From positions 1 through 16,399 of the forward strand of contig NZ_CAIP01000176.1 in NCBI RefSeq assembly GCF_000297435.1: DNA of 16,399 nucleotides, in the 5' to 3' direction. Made by a program: the position numbers and the translations under genes. This DNA comes from Microcystis sp. T1-4. Its GTDB lineage: Bacteria; Cyanobacteriota; Cyanobacteriia; Cyanobacteriales; Microcystaceae. Positions 15,272 through 16,399 of this stretch are shown in pieces. The stretch's first letter is position 1. Each line of letters begins with the position of its first letter. The notes under the pieces were generated by a model that was given only the letters and a program-made list of their open reading frames with translations, did no database searches and was not told the origin of the DNA.

Positions 15272-15306
15272 CTGATAACTGATAACTGATCACTGATAAC
15301 TGATAT
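15272..15306 (-). repeat. CAGTNAT heptamer array at the tilS stop
   Basis: Tandem CTGATAA units on the plus strand, which read as CAGTTAT and CAGTGAT on the minus strand. The array runs into the end of tilS and supplies its stop codon. Confidence 0.8.
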
Positions 15307-16264
15307 ATAGCCAATTTTGTTGTACTTCTACCCGGATTTTGCCAGTTAAGGAAGAAGTGGCATCGCGATTAACACCAGTAATGAGATTAACCACTGACTC
15401 AACTTCGGCAAAATTAGGCGATGAGGGTAAATATTGAGCCAAAAATAAACGAATCACTCGTCTTTGTATCGCTAGAGGTAGAATTTGTAAAGGGGAGCGA
15501 TCGAGTCTTTGTTGATCTAGATCGATAACCTGACGAAAAATATCCCGGGCAATACTATCTAAATAATCGCTTTCTGCTTCCAAAATTTCAGCAGTTTGGG
15601 CGAGATGTTTTTCAATTTGGGGATTTAAATTAGTTTGCAGGTAGGGTAATAATTCCCGACGGATGCGATTGCGAGCATAGCGTAAATTCTCATTAGCTTG
15701 ATCGTACCAGATCGGTAATTCTCGACTTTGACAAAAAGCGAAAGTTTCCTCGCGAGTGACATTTAAGAGGGGACGGACTAAAAAAATATCCGGGGTTAAA
15801 CTTGTCCACCAAGTTAAGGCAGAAAGTCCATCACTACCGGCTCCGCGCGTGAGATTATAAAGAAAAGTTTCCGCTCGATCGCTCCTCGTGTGTGCCGTGA
15901 GAAGATAATCAAAACCCTGTTCTTGGGCGATTGTTTGTAAAGCTTGATAACGCCATTGTCGGGCCTTGGCTTCCGTTTCCGCCATGGGGGGTGCGGTGGC
16001 AATATAAACGGGTAATTGCCAAATTTCGGCGATTTTCTGCACATGAGCCACTAATCCTCGGTCGCAAGACCAACGGTGATCACAGTGAGCGATCGCCAAG
16101 TGCCAACCCCAACGAGAGCGCAAATCCAGCAATAATTGACCCAAACAGAGGGAATCCTGACCTGCCGATAATGCCACTAACAGAGACGCATTTTTAGGTA
16201 GTAATTGTCCCTTTTTCACCGTGGTTTCCAGACGAGTATGGAGAGGTGTCCAAAAATTAGCCAA
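15290..16264 (-). CDS. tilS: tRNA(Ile)-lysidine synthase
   Basis: A 324-residue N-type PP-loop enzyme that converts C34 of the minor isoleucine tRNA (anticodon CAU) to lysidine using lysine and ATP, so that AUA codons are read as isoleucine. The ATP loop reads SAGQDS (33-38) where most members have SGGxDS. Other marks are AHCDHRW (59-65), ETEAKARQWRYQAL (96-109), AHTRSDRAETFLYNLTRGAG (124-143) and YARNRIRRELLPYL. It lacks the long C-terminal domains of the E. coli enzyme, as expected for the short cyanobacterial form. The last residues ISYQ and the stop derive from a heptamer array. Confidence 0.92.
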   Translation of the reverse strand: MANFWTPLHTRLETTVKKGQLLPKNASLLVALSAGQDSLCLGQLLLDLRSRWGWHLAIAHCDHRWSCDRGLVAHVQKIAEIWQLPVYIATAPPMAETEAKARQWRYQALQTIAQEQGFDYLLTAHTRSDRAETFLYNLTRGAGSDGLSALTWWTSLTPDIFLVRPLLNVTREETFAFCQSRELPIWYDQANENLRYARNRIRRELLPYLQTNLNPQIEKHLAQTAEILEAESDYLDSIARDIFRQVIDLDQQRLDRSPLQILPLAIQRRVIRLFLAQYLPSSPNFAEVESVVNLITGVNRDATSSLTGKIRVEVQQNWLYISYQ

Positions 16265-16315
16265 AATTTTAGATTTATTTACTTGACAAATGACAGATAA
16301 CTAGAACGGGAGAAG

Positions 16316-16355
16316 GAATTATGAATTATGAATTATGAATTATGAATTATGAATT
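16316..16355 (+). repeat. GAATTAT heptamer array
   Basis: Five perfect tandem GAATTAT units and a partial sixth, upstream of tilS. It is followed at 16381-16399 by CTGATAA units that run off the window. Confidence 0.85.
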
Positions 16356-16380
16356 GGGAAGAATAAATAAAAGCAATCTT

Positions 16381-16399
16381 CTGATAACTGATAACTGAT
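16381..16399 (+). repeat. CTGATAA heptamer array, cut by window end
   Basis: Two full CTGATAA units and a partial third reach the right edge. It is the same family as the array at the tilS stop. Confidence 0.7.

Noticed and set aside
9944..16399. Heptamer arrays as possible CRISPR
   Set aside because: Units are 7 bp, contiguous and without spacers; they are tandem repeats of the kind common in cyanobacteria.
1..16399. tRNA, rRNA or riboswitch
   Set aside because: No cloverleaf, rRNA segment or known riboswitch core was recognised in the intergenic regions, although this was done by eye only.

Overview
The window looks like a cyanobacterial chromosome, most likely Microcystis. The basis is three HIP1 palindromes (GCGATCGC at 8904, 11592 and 16089), heptameric repeat arrays (CAGTNAT and CATAATT types), a short inverted-repeat element present in three near-identical copies, and a set of typical cyanobacterial housekeeping proteins. 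The species is inferred by eye, not by a search.

Region 1 (1-5842) is AT-rich and lacks full HIP1 sites. It carries an operon of two related P-loop GTPases. The first is a 1154-residue protein with an N-terminal coiled coil, a possible alpha/beta domain and a helical region, followed by a GTPase domain. An in-frame Shine-Dalgarno and ATG sit exactly at the junction, so the GTPase half may also be made alone. The second is a 759-residue GTPase with a multi-pass membrane C-terminus. Both have good G1, G3 and G5 motifs, the same unusual G4 strand lacking NKxD, and a shared N-R-A-[AT]-L-G-[IL]-x-Q motif. A third gene begins at a TGATG overlap but stops after 14 codons, so it is probably a remnant. 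The pair resembles AIG1/GIMAP or dynamin-like membrane GTPases in broad design. It is the best candidate here for an undescribed system, possibly in defence or membrane remodelling.

Region 2 (about 5843-8281) is a toxin-antitoxin patch. An intact antitoxin/PIN-toxin pair is followed by a reverse-strand operon (solo HicB-like protein and two small unknown proteins) and then a second copy of the antitoxin whose PIN partner is cut to 16 codons. An 18/20 direct repeat flanks the HicB operon.

Region 3 (about 8500-16399) is ordinary chromosome: SRPBCC, DUF1499 and DUF427 proteins, a UbiA prenyltransferase (quinone biosynthesis), small conserved proteins, a UvrD/Rep-type helicase and TilS. Three 118-bp elements flanked by TA lie here, each just upstream of a gene. 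One interrupts a heptamer array so cleanly that the TA target duplication can be read directly, which points to a Tc1/mariner (IS630)-type MITE. The DUF1499 and tilS genes both end inside CAGTNAT heptamer arrays, which supply the same I-S-[NY]-Q-stop tail.
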